64,000 nt of DNA from positions 1,984,001 through 2,048,000 of the forward strand of contig AP025763.1 of the NCBI GenBank assembly GCA_027943745.1, given 5' to 3'. This DNA comes from Neptuniibacter victor. GTDB lineage: Bacteria; Pseudomonadota; Gammaproteobacteria; Pseudomonadales; Balneatricaceae. How positions within the stretch are numbered: position 1 is the stretch's first letter; every line of letters starts with the position of its first letter. A model generated the notes under the pieces. That model saw only the letters and a program-made list of their open reading frames with translations, made no database searches and had not been told where the DNA came from. Shown piece after piece: positions 17,156 through 25,432 of the stretch. The translations under genes and the position numbers were made by a program.

Positions 17156-17608
17156 TTACTTGGTAAACATCCCTTTCTTGCCAAAGAGAATCTCAGCCTG
17201 CCTAGCTGAAATCGTTGCTCTGGTGCCTGACCCTACCAATACGTAAATTGTATTTTCGGTTTCGAATAGACAGTTTTGGTGGTAGCTAACTAGAAAGCTT
17301 GTGCGAATGGCCGTGCCTTCCTCAAAACGATTTATATCGTCTTCTATGACGTATTCAGCCACTAGGAAAGCTGGCTGCAATTTATACTCCTCTATTAAGT
17401 CTTTGAGGATCGTCCGGTCCACATCGCATGGCCGTATAGTTAAAATCTGCCAGCCAGATACAGTGCATACACCTTTATTCCGATTCAGTCCGTAGGCCAT
17501 TTGCTGATAGATAAGCATTTTCTTTGGGTCGCACCCGAAATCGATGTATTCACCTGTCGAGAAAATTTGGTTCATTAATTTTCTTATAAGAGTCATTACA
17601 CGCTTCAT
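17156..17608 (-). CDS. small hypothetical protein (paralogue B1)
   Basis: 150 aa. The ATG at 17608 overlaps the stop of the upstream gene (ATGA), so the two are translationally coupled. A central GWQILTIRPCDVDR block corresponds to VQDWVIVEF in B2, and the C-terminal RTSFLVSYHQNCLFETENTI region matches B2 strongly. No catalytic motif recognised. Tight pairing A1-B1 suggests the two products act together, for example as a two-component small system. Confidence 0.65.
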   Translation of the reverse strand: MKRVMTLIRKLMNQIFSTGEYIDFGCDPKKMLIYQQMAYGLNRNKGVCTVSGWQILTIRPCDVDRTILKDLIEEYKLQPAFLVAEYVIEDDINRFEEGTAIRTSFLVSYHQNCLFETENTIYVLVGSGTRATISARQAEILFGKKGMFTK

Positions 17609-18012
17609 ACTTTCATCTCCTCAATACACCCTGATAGCCACTGTTCCATAGCTCCTGAGCTAGCAACTCGACCATGGCATTTATGATCTCTGCTGAAATA
17701 GAGATTTCCGCATCGGGAGCAGGTTTCTTTTGAGCGTTCCTCAATCTCATGTATCAGCTTGTCTAAGCTGTCATAACACTCAGTTTCTGATTCAGCGTAT
17801 ATGTGAAGCTGGTTATATTTTTCGTTTACCTCATACAGCACGAATGATTCGAGGTTCAATCTGGATAGGTTCTCAGCGAATTCAGCTACCAAGGCCGACC
17901 ACCCATCAGGGCAGCATGAAAACCTACTGTGATAGTAAGTGGTATTGGGATACCGATAAGGGTTGAGTAACGGATAAGCCGTTATCAACATGGTTTCATA
18001 TCTCAGGAACAT
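17605..18012 (-). CDS. zinc-ribbon small protein (paralogue A1)
   Basis: 135 aa. An excellent ribosome site (TAGGAGGG) lies about 6 bases before ATG 18012. It contains TAYPLLNPYRYPNTTYYHSRF and a C-terminal zinc-ribbon-like CSRCGNLYFSRDHKCHG. Paralogous to the A2 protein at 16218-16622. It is the first gene of the run A1-B1-B2-A2 on the minus strand, so the promoter should lie in the A/T-rich 18013-18493 gap. No function can be assigned. Confidence 0.65.
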   Translation of the reverse strand: MFLRYETMLITAYPLLNPYRYPNTTYYHSRFSCCPDGWSALVAEFAENLSRLNLESFVLYEVNEKYNQLHIYAESETECYDSLDKLIHEIEERSKETCSRCGNLYFSRDHKCHGRVASSGAMEQWLSGCIEEMKV

Positions 18013-18493
18013 CTCAATCCCTCCTAGGTTGCTCTGAAATGAACCCTAGTAGACAACCTCAATGACCGCAAGAAGATAGATTTTCGTCGCAAATGGCTGC
18101 TTTTTCTATTAATTTAAAAGACGTTATTGGCTTTTATTTAAATAAAAACATTTGCTTTTAAATGAAGGGCGGGGTAACAAAATTAGATGATATGGAGCTA
18201 ACACCTTGATTCTAAAATGAAAGCCAAAACCAACAATCAATTACATGTATTTCCGAGTGATAACAGCGTATCGGCCACCACACAAAGGCAAGGTTTATTT
18301 TTGCAATTAATTATTTAAAACAAGATGTTAGGTGCATTATTTATGCTTTAAATTTAAATAAACACGAAGAGGTCAGGAGGAAAGTTTATGGGCAAAGTTG
18401 TAGATTTCCAGTAATGGTGCGGGCTGCCTCACAATATGGTGCAATGAGACAACCCTAGACTTTCTGAGAAACGTACAGAGAATCCAATTTAAT
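18013..18493. other. A/T-rich gap with a possible gene remnant
   Basis: 481 bp without a full gene, sitting between the start of the A/B operon and the end of tniQ. On the plus strand a perfect AGGAGG (18375-18380) precedes ATG 18388, which opens only 8 codons (MGKVVDFQ, stop at 18412-18414). This looks like the preserved front of a truncated gene or a leader peptide. No TGT-type transposon end was found here. Confidence 0.4.
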
Positions 18494-20170
18494 TCAGGCA
18501 ACTTTGCTGAATATAAGATTTTTTTCGAAAAGTTCATGAAATTTCTGCATATTGAAGCCAGCCTTCGGGTAAACGCTTGAAAAAGCACCGTATTTAGAAG
18601 GGTATGCTGTTTCAATTTTCTCGGCCTCCAGCCAAGCTAAAACCTGACTACCGTCTAAATCATACATCTTCATCAGACGACCGAGTAATGTATAAGATTT
18701 CAGAAAACTACTTAGCGATCTGCTAGAGATAACGTCAGTTCTAACCCACCGTTTAAAGCTTAAAGATGTGCTCTTCACAAGTTCTTTGCATTGCTTTTCA
18801 TCTATTCCCGACATCCTTCTGAAATCAGCAACAGGGATTTCATCTGGTATATATTGCAAATAGATATCCTCTAACCATAGAAGAAATTCACTTTTAATGA
18901 CTTTAAGTTCATACCAGTGAGTTCCACCAGCGCTATAGAATGGAATCGTAGGCTCTTTTAAACAGATTGCGAGTAGCTTTGCCGGAGATAGACAAAAAGC
19001 CTCTAGAGTAGGAAATAGATCCACTACAGGCACTAGATCTGACTCAATGACATTGCCTTGGGCGTGCTTTGATTTTCCCCATACTATTAGATCGATCTCA
19101 ATCAACGATTCAAGGTCAAACAGGGTATCTGTTAGAAAATATGAGGTATGAATGGGGATAACAATATGCTGCTCAAGCAAATTCCCAAAGCCTTGAGCAT
19201 CAATCCCCAAAAAGGTCGCCGCTTCGAATAATCCTACATGTCTGGATAAAGGAACTTGTTCAGCCAGCTTTTTTCTATACGGACGAATAGCACTCTCACT
19301 TTCTACTCTTTCATGGCTATACCGGTGATTAATCTCAACAGCAAAGCCAAAAGACTTTCTGGCTTGTTTGATAAAGTGCAATAAAGGAACCCCGTGTAAG
19401 AATGGCGTTAGATGACCTGCTTTTTCATACTCTTTCGCCCATTGGCGAGCGCAAAAAGGAGAATTAATCAGAGCATAAGCCTGCAAGTGTCTCTGGTGCG
19501 TCTCTTCATTTGCCAGATCGAGTCGAGCTTGCCGATTAATAATAAAGTCATTAGGTCGTAGGGTTACTGCAAATACCGCATAAAACGCATCAAGAAATGG
19601 TTTGTTTTCCTGCTGTAGAGCATCATCCAATAGCATCTGATAAACGGGCATTTTAGAGCGAGGGAGGAGGCATTCATCCCATGACACGCCACATGAATCA
19701 CAGCCATCCATTAACGACGTTGTCCAATCAAATGGTTCTCCACATTCTGGGCACTGGTCCATCAGTGAAACCTGATGGACATCACAATGTGTATTGTGAA
19801 TATACAACCAATCCGCCTGTAAACTTTTGCCTTCATTCAAGCAATGAATGCAGACTTTCGGTTTGCTACAGCTAAGTGATTGAACCATTCTTTGATTACT
19901 GTCCACTAGCTCTAAACCCTGATACTCCCAAAAGTGCTCATGTAAGGTATCAGCATCTTTCAGTAACATCGGGGCAAGCTGCTCAAGAAAAGCTTTATAC
20001 TTTTTATTCCCAACACAAAACTGATACTTACTAAAGTTTAGATCCAGAACCTTATTTAGCTCCCTAATGTGCGATCTCCCATTTACCTTCGCTAGGCGAA
20101 GGCAATAGCCAATGAAAGATTCATTGGCTTCAGGGGCTGGCCTCACAGGAAATCTAATCCCTTTATTCAT
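18494..20170 (-). CDS. tniQ: TniQ/TnsD-type target selection protein
   Basis: 558 aa, the long TnsD-like form rather than short TniQ. The N-terminal FPVRPAPEANESFIGYCLRLAKVNG is the TniQ signature. It is followed at ~106-165 by zinc-finger cysteines (CIHCLNEGK, HNTHCDVH, CPECGEPF, CDSCGVSW). In Tn7-like elements this protein binds the attachment site and recruits TnsC. It overlaps tnsC by 8 nt, as a co-translated operon. The long C-terminal part (~350 residues) is what would read the target DNA; whether it recognises the enoyl-CoA hydratase gene is not known. Confidence 0.9.
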   Translation of the reverse strand: MNKGIRFPVRPAPEANESFIGYCLRLAKVNGRSHIRELNKVLDLNFSKYQFCVGNKKYKAFLEQLAPMLLKDADTLHEHFWEYQGLELVDSNQRMVQSLSCSKPKVCIHCLNEGKSLQADWLYIHNTHCDVHQVSLMDQCPECGEPFDWTTSLMDGCDSCGVSWDECLLPRSKMPVYQMLLDDALQQENKPFLDAFYAVFAVTLRPNDFIINRQARLDLANEETHQRHLQAYALINSPFCARQWAKEYEKAGHLTPFLHGVPLLHFIKQARKSFGFAVEINHRYSHERVESESAIRPYRKKLAEQVPLSRHVGLFEAATFLGIDAQGFGNLLEQHIVIPIHTSYFLTDTLFDLESLIEIDLIVWGKSKHAQGNVIESDLVPVVDLFPTLEAFCLSPAKLLAICLKEPTIPFYSAGGTHWYELKVIKSEFLLWLEDIYLQYIPDEIPVADFRRMSGIDEKQCKELVKSTSLSFKRWVRTDVISSRSLSSFLKSYTLLGRLMKMYDLDGSQVLAWLEAEKIETAYPSKYGAFSSVYPKAGFNMQKFHELFEKNLIFSKVA

Positions 20171-21080
20171 GCAGCAATCCTCCTTTAACGAGCGCTTTCT
20201 TCACTTTATTTAAGGTCGCTTTAAATGGAGCAGTGTTAATACATACACGGCTATCTACATCAATGACTAAGTTCCAGCCTTCGTCTAAAACACGTTTAGT
20301 TGTAACTTTACCAATAGGAGTCTCGCTGGCTGCATATTGAAATAGGCGTTTAATAGATCGCTTATTTCCTGTAGTTGCGAGTAACAGACGATATAGAAAT
20401 TCATCTGTAGGCATGTCCTCAAATTGATGCGGGTAAACTTCAAGCAAGCCATTTACATACATTTGAAAACGACAACCTTCATCCGCATTAATTGCGGTAA
20501 ATGGTTTCATGTGTTTTGTGTTGCAGCATCGCGTTGCGATTTGACGATCTGCACTCAAGATTTCTTCTGAGTGCGGGAGGCCTGCAACAATCACAGCAAC
20601 ATTCAATTGACTAAGGAGATATTTAACGAAATTAACAACACCTGTATTCATGGGTGATCTTGCGGTTGTTAACATGTCATGAAACTCATCGACAATAACC
20701 AGCTCGAGGCCCAGTTCCCGTTTCAAAACCTCAATTCTAAGCTGTTTATCCAGAATCGATTTCGGCATTGCACCAGTAGGATCTAGTGCTTTAATTAGAA
20801 TCTTTGCAAAAGCATGAATCGAAGGTGTTGAAGCTGCGTTAATATACACAACTGGAACATGGTCGCGTTCGTTATTGTAGGACGATGGATTATCTTTTAA
20901 GTAAGATTCCAGTACAGCTGTCTTGCCTGTACCAGACTCTCCAACAATGAATGCTCCGCTAGGTTGATTGTATGAGAAAGACGAATGCACATACTTAATC
21001 AATTTGTAAGCTTCGTTAAAATCATCTTCTTCGATGATGGCGTTATCAAAATCTGAAGTTTGGTTAAGAGCAGTATTCAT
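20163..21080 (-). CDS. tnsC: TnsC/TniB AAA+ transposition regulator
   Basis: 305 aa. Walker A VGESGTGKTAVLE at ~47-55, Walker B LVIVDEFHDML near 130, and sensor-type VIVAGLPHSEE near 165 are those of the TniB/TnsC ATPases that connect target protein and transposase. The length is that of TniB rather than the larger Tn7 TnsC. It ends 8 nt into tniQ and starts 3 bp after the tnsB stop, giving the order tnsA-tnsB-tnsC-tniQ in one minus-strand operon. Confidence 0.9.
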   Translation of the reverse strand: MNTALNQTSDFDNAIIEEDDFNEAYKLIKYVHSSFSYNQPSGAFIVGESGTGKTAVLESYLKDNPSSYNNERDHVPVVYINAASTPSIHAFAKILIKALDPTGAMPKSILDKQLRIEVLKRELGLELVIVDEFHDMLTTARSPMNTGVVNFVKYLLSQLNVAVIVAGLPHSEEILSADRQIATRCCNTKHMKPFTAINADEGCRFQMYVNGLLEVYPHQFEDMPTDEFLYRLLLATTGNKRSIKRLFQYAASETPIGKVTTKRVLDEGWNLVIDVDSRVCINTAPFKATLNKVKKALVKGGLLHE

Positions 21081-21082
21081 AA

Positions 21083-23050
21083 TTACCCCCTTTTTGAGTA
21101 GGCAGCGTTTGAGTTAGAAAAAACAGAATCAGTTTCATTGGTTTGCTCTGCTGTATTCTCAGGAGGATCAATCACATGCGTGTCTCCAGAATGACCTGTT
21201 GCGGTTAACTCATCTAACGTCTCATCCTTTTGCGGTTGTGCGGTTTGCAGCTTGTCCTTTGATTTACTAGGGGCCTTTTTCTTACGACCAAGCTGGCGCT
21301 TTTTAGCCTCCGAAAGCATCTCGTTTGCTTCAGTGAAAGCTTTCTTTTCAGCCTTGGGAGTCTCTGTCTCGCGATTCTTGAATTGAGTTAACGTCATGCC
21401 TTTAGAAATGCGTCTATCTGTACAAGGAACACAGATGGTGCTCATGTCATTTGGATTGATGACATAGATGCAACTAAGGTCTTCTCGGTTATAGATGTAT
21501 TTAATTTTTGTTCGATCTTTTGGTTTTTTGTTCTTTGTTAGATCACGATAGAGCTGTCTCAGTGCAGGGCATTGATAAAACAATTTATGCTTCTGAATGC
21601 CTTTAGATTTTTGCAGCGTGCCTTCTTGCATTGTTCCAGCGTATGCATCGAATACCTCTGGACGAATCATTGGTGATAATGGCATTGAGTTCTCGAAATG
21701 TTTCCAAACAGCAGAGGGAGCTTGGTTATCGAGACCTGAATGTCCGCTTTGGTGATAAACATCCACGATATAAAAATCTAAAGCCTCTTTAACTTCAGAG
21801 AGATATAAGCATGCGCTGCTAGAAAAATTCTCTTCTAAGACCTCACCACGCATACGGCTTGGAGAGTACCCCGGCAACTTGCTTGCAAATTGCCCACGAA
21901 ATGTTTTGAAAAAGCGTTCGACGAATGGCTTTTTTTTAGGCGTTTTAGTTGGGGTAATGATACGAGCCACCTGCGTTTTTGCTAAAACTGCAGAAATATT
22001 TTCGCCGATATTGGCTCTTCCCCCATCAAGAAGATTTAGCCTGCCAAGTCCAAATTCAGCCCATTGATTAACGGTGTGAGGCATATCAGGCTTTGGCTGT
22101 GACATATGCTTCAGAAGCTCAATGACAGATGCTGAATTTTCTCCTTGGCCCTTGCCTTTGATGCTCATGCTGTAACCGAGTACACAACGAGTAAATCTAT
22201 CGATACCTACATATACGATGAGGGTGCCTAAATACTCATCTGTCTTCTCATCCAAAATCCCAACATTTAAATGCACAGCATCTAATTCAACACATTCGAG
22301 GGGGTAGGTTGGGATGATTAACTCACCCGCATAATCATTCTCCAAACGCCGTGCTGCTTCCGCACCTTTTCTTGCCAAAGTAACTTCATATGGATCAAGG
22401 TCATCCAGCCTTTCAATGAATGCTGATCGACCAATACAACGATGAGTTGGTAATTTGAGTTGATGGAGTTGTTTAAAATACCGATAGCATTCTTCTTTGT
22501 TCGGGCCATTTTTTGTTAGATATTGTTCAAAAATGACATCATCAATAAGATCCAGCGTTTCTTTAGAAAAAGATGATTTTCTTGGCTTGCGAACCTTTGT
22601 ATTACCCAGAAGGGTATTAGGATTCATGCCACTTTGTAACCAGTCTTTTAATCGGCGGGCCAACGTGCTCGCTGAAGGTCGCTTATCGGGGGATTCCCCC
22701 AGTTGTTCACCAACTTCTTTAATAATGCGTTTCTGCCTAGCTTTGCCCCATTTCCCTTTGCCACTTTCATCAAGACGGGTTACATAAGCCCTCATTCTTT
22801 TGATTTCTTTTTGCTCGGCCTGAGTGCGATTGGTTGTTCCATTTGTAATGTAGGTGCCTCCAGTATTCGTGGTGGCGATTTTAAAAACATTATTCGCATA
22901 AGCGGTGTAAATAGCCGAAGGAGTGTAGAACTCCAGTTCTGCGGCATCATCGAAGTCGATCAATACAGATTTTGGGTCAACGTGATGAATTACACCGTGA
23001 CGATTGGCCCAAGAGATTTCAGTATTAGGGTTCAATAGAAAATTAGACAT
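21083..23050 (-). CDS. tnsB: TnsB/TniA DDE transposase
   Basis: Start chosen at ATG 23050, preceded by GGAGG; 655 aa. The retroviral-integrase core is visible: D in VELDAVHLNVG (~residue 255), D in LNLLDGGRANIG (~residue 335), and E in KKPFVERFFKTFRGQF (~residue 372), in the spacing of TniA/TnsB. N-terminal helix-turn-helix segments (SASTLARRLKDWLQSG) bind the element ends, and a basic C-terminal tail contacts TnsC. It makes the 3'-end cuts and joins. It overlaps tnsA by 8 nt. Confidence 0.92.
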   Translation of the reverse strand: MSNFLLNPNTEISWANRHGVIHHVDPKSVLIDFDDAAELEFYTPSAIYTAYANNVFKIATTNTGGTYITNGTTNRTQAEQKEIKRMRAYVTRLDESGKGKWGKARQKRIIKEVGEQLGESPDKRPSASTLARRLKDWLQSGMNPNTLLGNTKVRKPRKSSFSKETLDLIDDVIFEQYLTKNGPNKEECYRYFKQLHQLKLPTHRCIGRSAFIERLDDLDPYEVTLARKGAEAARRLENDYAGELIIPTYPLECVELDAVHLNVGILDEKTDEYLGTLIVYVGIDRFTRCVLGYSMSIKGKGQGENSASVIELLKHMSQPKPDMPHTVNQWAEFGLGRLNLLDGGRANIGENISAVLAKTQVARIITPTKTPKKKPFVERFFKTFRGQFASKLPGYSPSRMRGEVLEENFSSSACLYLSEVKEALDFYIVDVYHQSGHSGLDNQAPSAVWKHFENSMPLSPMIRPEVFDAYAGTMQEGTLQKSKGIQKHKLFYQCPALRQLYRDLTKNKKPKDRTKIKYIYNREDLSCIYVINPNDMSTICVPCTDRRISKGMTLTQFKNRETETPKAEKKAFTEANEMLSEAKKRQLGRKKKAPSKSKDKLQTAQPQKDETLDELTATGHSGDTHVIDPPENTAEQTNETDSVFSNSNAAYSKRG

Positions 23051-23675
23051 GGAAAACCTCCAAAGTAGAGTTTGGGTTGATAAATTCGTGTGTAGGGAAA
23101 GAGCAGAAGCCATTTGCAATTAATTGAATGGCAAATTCGCGGCTATGGCGTTTCGTTGAACAGTGTTCAAACAGCTCTTTCAGAGAAACCGTTGAACCTA
23201 GATCTTGAACAGCTTGATTTGCTTCATTTTCGTTCAACGACAACTGCAAAAATGGATAAAGGTATTCGCAATTTTTGGCGGTAAAGTCATCGCCTTGCTC
23301 ATCGATTCCAACTAGGTAGAGCGGTCTCTGGATTTCTTTTTCAAAGACTTCTTGTTGGATATAAGAATATTTCTCTCGGACATGGGGTTTCTCCAGATCA
23401 GAAGTAGGTTTAACTTCTTCATAGTGATATTTCCCATCCGACGTTTTTACTAGAGCGTCTGGTGTATACCTTCGAGTTTTTCCATCGATCACGTACCCAA
23501 ATGACTGAGGCTGTGTGAGATAGCTCACTACGTTACGGTCAAATTCTCTCAATAAGCATGCATACAGCTCTTTACGACTTTCGCATTTCTGTACTTTTTT
23601 AGTTTTGAGCGAGTAGAACCCAATGGATTCTTTAACTCGGCTGCACTTTTCGAGTTGTCTTGCTAGTGGATTCAT
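23043..23675 (-). CDS. tnsA: TnsA endonuclease
   Basis: 210 aa from ATG 23675 (GGAG site 6-9 nt upstream; a TTG at 23696 is less likely). PD-(D/E)XK-type TnsA nuclease: RRYTPDALVKTSDGKYHYEEVKPTSD gives the D and E-x-K catalytic residues near 85-105. It makes the 5'-strand cuts that turn copying transposition into cut-and-paste. Its presence separates this element from Tn5053/Tn402-type systems and places it among Tn7-like elements. It is the first gene of the tns operon; upstream are three repeats ending in ACGGACA. Confidence 0.88.
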   Translation of the reverse strand: MNPLARQLEKCSRVKESIGFYSLKTKKVQKCESRKELYACLLREFDRNVVSYLTQPQSFGYVIDGKTRRYTPDALVKTSDGKYHYEEVKPTSDLEKPHVREKYSYIQQEVFEKEIQRPLYLVGIDEQGDDFTAKNCEYLYPFLQLSLNENEANQAVQDLGSTVSLKELFEHCSTKRHSREFAIQLIANGFCSFPTHEFINPNSTLEVFHV

Positions 23676-23790
23676 AACTAACTCCATTCTCTTCAAACAT
23701 ATCCATGTAACTGGATGAAAAAGATGATATTTTTCATATTCAGAAGAGGACTCTTTTCCTCTTCATTCTTGAATAACTCTGGAAAGAGAG

Positions 23791-23949
23791 AAAAACGGAC
23801 ACAAAATGAGAAAATTCAAAAACGTGTTTTTTTTATCTCTTTCACATTGCTGTAACACTGAATGAAGGTAAAAACGGACAGGCTTATTATTTCTAAGCCC
23901 AACTTTTCCCTTCATAGGTGATAACCCAGTAGTGCTGGAAAAACGGACA
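23791..23949. repeat. three AAAAACGGACA repeats upstream of tnsA
   Basis: Identical 11-mers AAAAACGGACA at 23791-23801, 23870-23880 and 23939-23949, all in one orientation and 69-79 bp apart, between tnsA and the divergent gene at 23973. Read from the other strand each is TGTCCGTTTTT, the form of a Tn7-like terminus, and such ends usually sit directly upstream of tnsA. They could be TnsB sites of a second, older right end, or operators for the flanking genes. No matching left end was found in the window. Confidence 0.55.
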
Positions 23950-23972
23950 AGCGGCAGCTTTAAGGAAAATCG

Positions 23973-24713
23973 ATGGAAGATTTGAAGTATCTGGAAGAAG
24001 TAAAGCAGTTAATCTCTTCATTGAGAGTATTAGATACTGTTACGAAACGCGTGGAAGCAAAGGCCAAAGCAAAACTTTTGAACTTTTTGAAGTGTGAAGA
24101 GAATATTCGGAATATTTCTGAAGAGGCTCTCTCTACGATATCGTTGAACATGCTTGAAAAGATTCATGAGCACCAACAATCCAAAACTGAACTTCCAAAT
24201 TACGTTGGGTTGAATATTCCACTTCCCAATATTGATCACACTGCAACAGGGTTTAATGCGGATAGGGTTAACTGGAAAAGGCATTCTGAAGATAAGCAAT
24301 TCAGTGATGCTGTATCTAGTCATCCAATAACTCGATACTTCCTAACCGGAGTGGAAAATTTCATCAACACGCGTTTACGTCGTTGGTCAAGTGAAGACGA
24401 GAATGGTCAGATTGGCCCTAGGGCTAGATTTGAACAAAAGTCAGACCAAACCGATGAAGAGTTTTGGTCAGAAGTATTTCAGGGCGCTACTATCTTCAAT
24501 GATGACGAAAACAAGAAAAAGGTCGTCAATACTCTATTAGATAAAGGGATGGAAATTGACGCTATCAGATACCTTTTCATGTACCTAAGCGGAATTTCAT
24601 GGGTACAAATGGCAGAAGAAATGGGTGGGACAGCGGACAAATACCGGAATTCAGTCAAGCGTAGTCTGGAGTCTGCTCACCTTCCTAACGTAAGTGAGAT
24701 AAAGAAGATTTGA
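23973..24713 (+). CDS. hypothetical protein with C-terminal HTH-like segment, 246 aa
   Basis: Not recognised. Start supported by AAGGA before ATG. The N-terminal ~70 residues are helical and charged; the C-terminus (LFMYLSGISWVQMAEEMGGTADKYRNSVKRSLESAH) has the pattern of a sigma-70 region-4-like helix-turn-helix, so a DNA-binding role is plausible. It is divergent from tnsA across the AAAAACGGACA repeats and could regulate the tns operon, or be the first cargo gene. No enzymatic motif is seen. Confidence 0.6.
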   Translation: MEDLKYLEEVKQLISSLRVLDTVTKRVEAKAKAKLLNFLKCEENIRNISEEALSTISLNMLEKIHEHQQSKTELPNYVGLNIPLPNIDHTATGFNADRVNWKRHSEDKQFSDAVSSHPITRYFLTGVENFINTRLRRWSSEDENGQIGPRARFEQKSDQTDEEFWSEVFQGATIFNDDENKKKVVNTLLDKGMEIDAIRYLFMYLSGISWVQMAEEMGGTADKYRNSVKRSLESAHLPNVSEIKKI

Positions 24714-24779
24714 TGGTGTTGTAGCTAGTTTGGTAGTTATCATCACAGAAAATAGTTTATTAACGAATGGATTCGCTTC

Positions 24780-25188
24780 ATGTTTAAAATCGACCCTAGC
24801 TCCAACCGAATCAAACCCCTTGATATCAAAAGCTTCACAGAGCTGGGGTTTTCAGAAAGGAATCACCTTCAAGAGTGGTTAGAGAACTTTCCTCAAGCTC
24901 TAGCCACTTCACCTGAAGACGAGCTGCTGATTATTCAAAAAGAATTTGATAGATTTGATGGATGATACCCGCGAAAGACTGGATCTTCTGGCTTTAGATA
25001 AAACGGGTAGTTTGGTAATCATCGAAAATAAGCTCGATGATTCAGGAAGAGATGTTGTATGGCAGGCGCTTAAATATGCCAGCTACTGCGCGAATTTAAG
25101 TAAGCAATAGGTAGTTGAGATTTATCAACGCTACCTAAACAGTAAGGCTCTTTCTTCTGATCAACAAGCAGATAACTCCAACGAGTAA
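24780..25188 (+). pseudogene. decayed PD-(D/E)XK nuclease-type gene (DUF4268-like)
   Basis: The first frame (24780-24965) reads MFKIDPSSNRIKPLDIKSFT up to EFDRFDG and stops. Skipping a 4-bp GGAT duplication near 24957 restores DDTRERLDLLALDKTGSLVI and then IENKLDDSGRDVVWQALKYA, a PD-(D/E)XK core (D...ENK). A TAG at about 25108 and a stop at 25186 end it early. The full family protein is about 300 aa or more, so this is a truncated, frameshifted remnant. It sits just before the McrB-like operon and may be a lost component. Confidence 0.75.
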
Positions 25189-25205
25189 ACTTGTTTGTTA
25201 GAAGA

Positions 25206-25245
25206 CTGGATGCTCTTACCACCATAATTCTAGGGGAGCATCCAG
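25206..25245 (+). terminator. long hairpin after the nuclease remnant
   Basis: Perfect 10-base arms CTGGATGCTC (25206-25215) and GAGCATCCAG (25236-25245) with a 20-base loop. It lies just after the pseudogene stop and before the McrB-like operon. The following sequence is A-rich rather than T-rich on the plus strand, so it may be a structured leader rather than a classic terminator. Confidence 0.4.
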
Positions 25246-25432
25246 CAAAAACTATTTCCTCTTACGTTGCAAAGACTAGAACTTATCCTAAGAGGAGATA
25301 GATAGTTGTACTAGTGTTAACACAGAAACACTATTTGCTTATCTTAGGTTTCAAGTTTTGTTCGATGTCAGTAGACAGCGGCTTACTCTGCCTTATTGTA
25401 ATGAATGATGATTACGGAGATGCATTAGGAGC

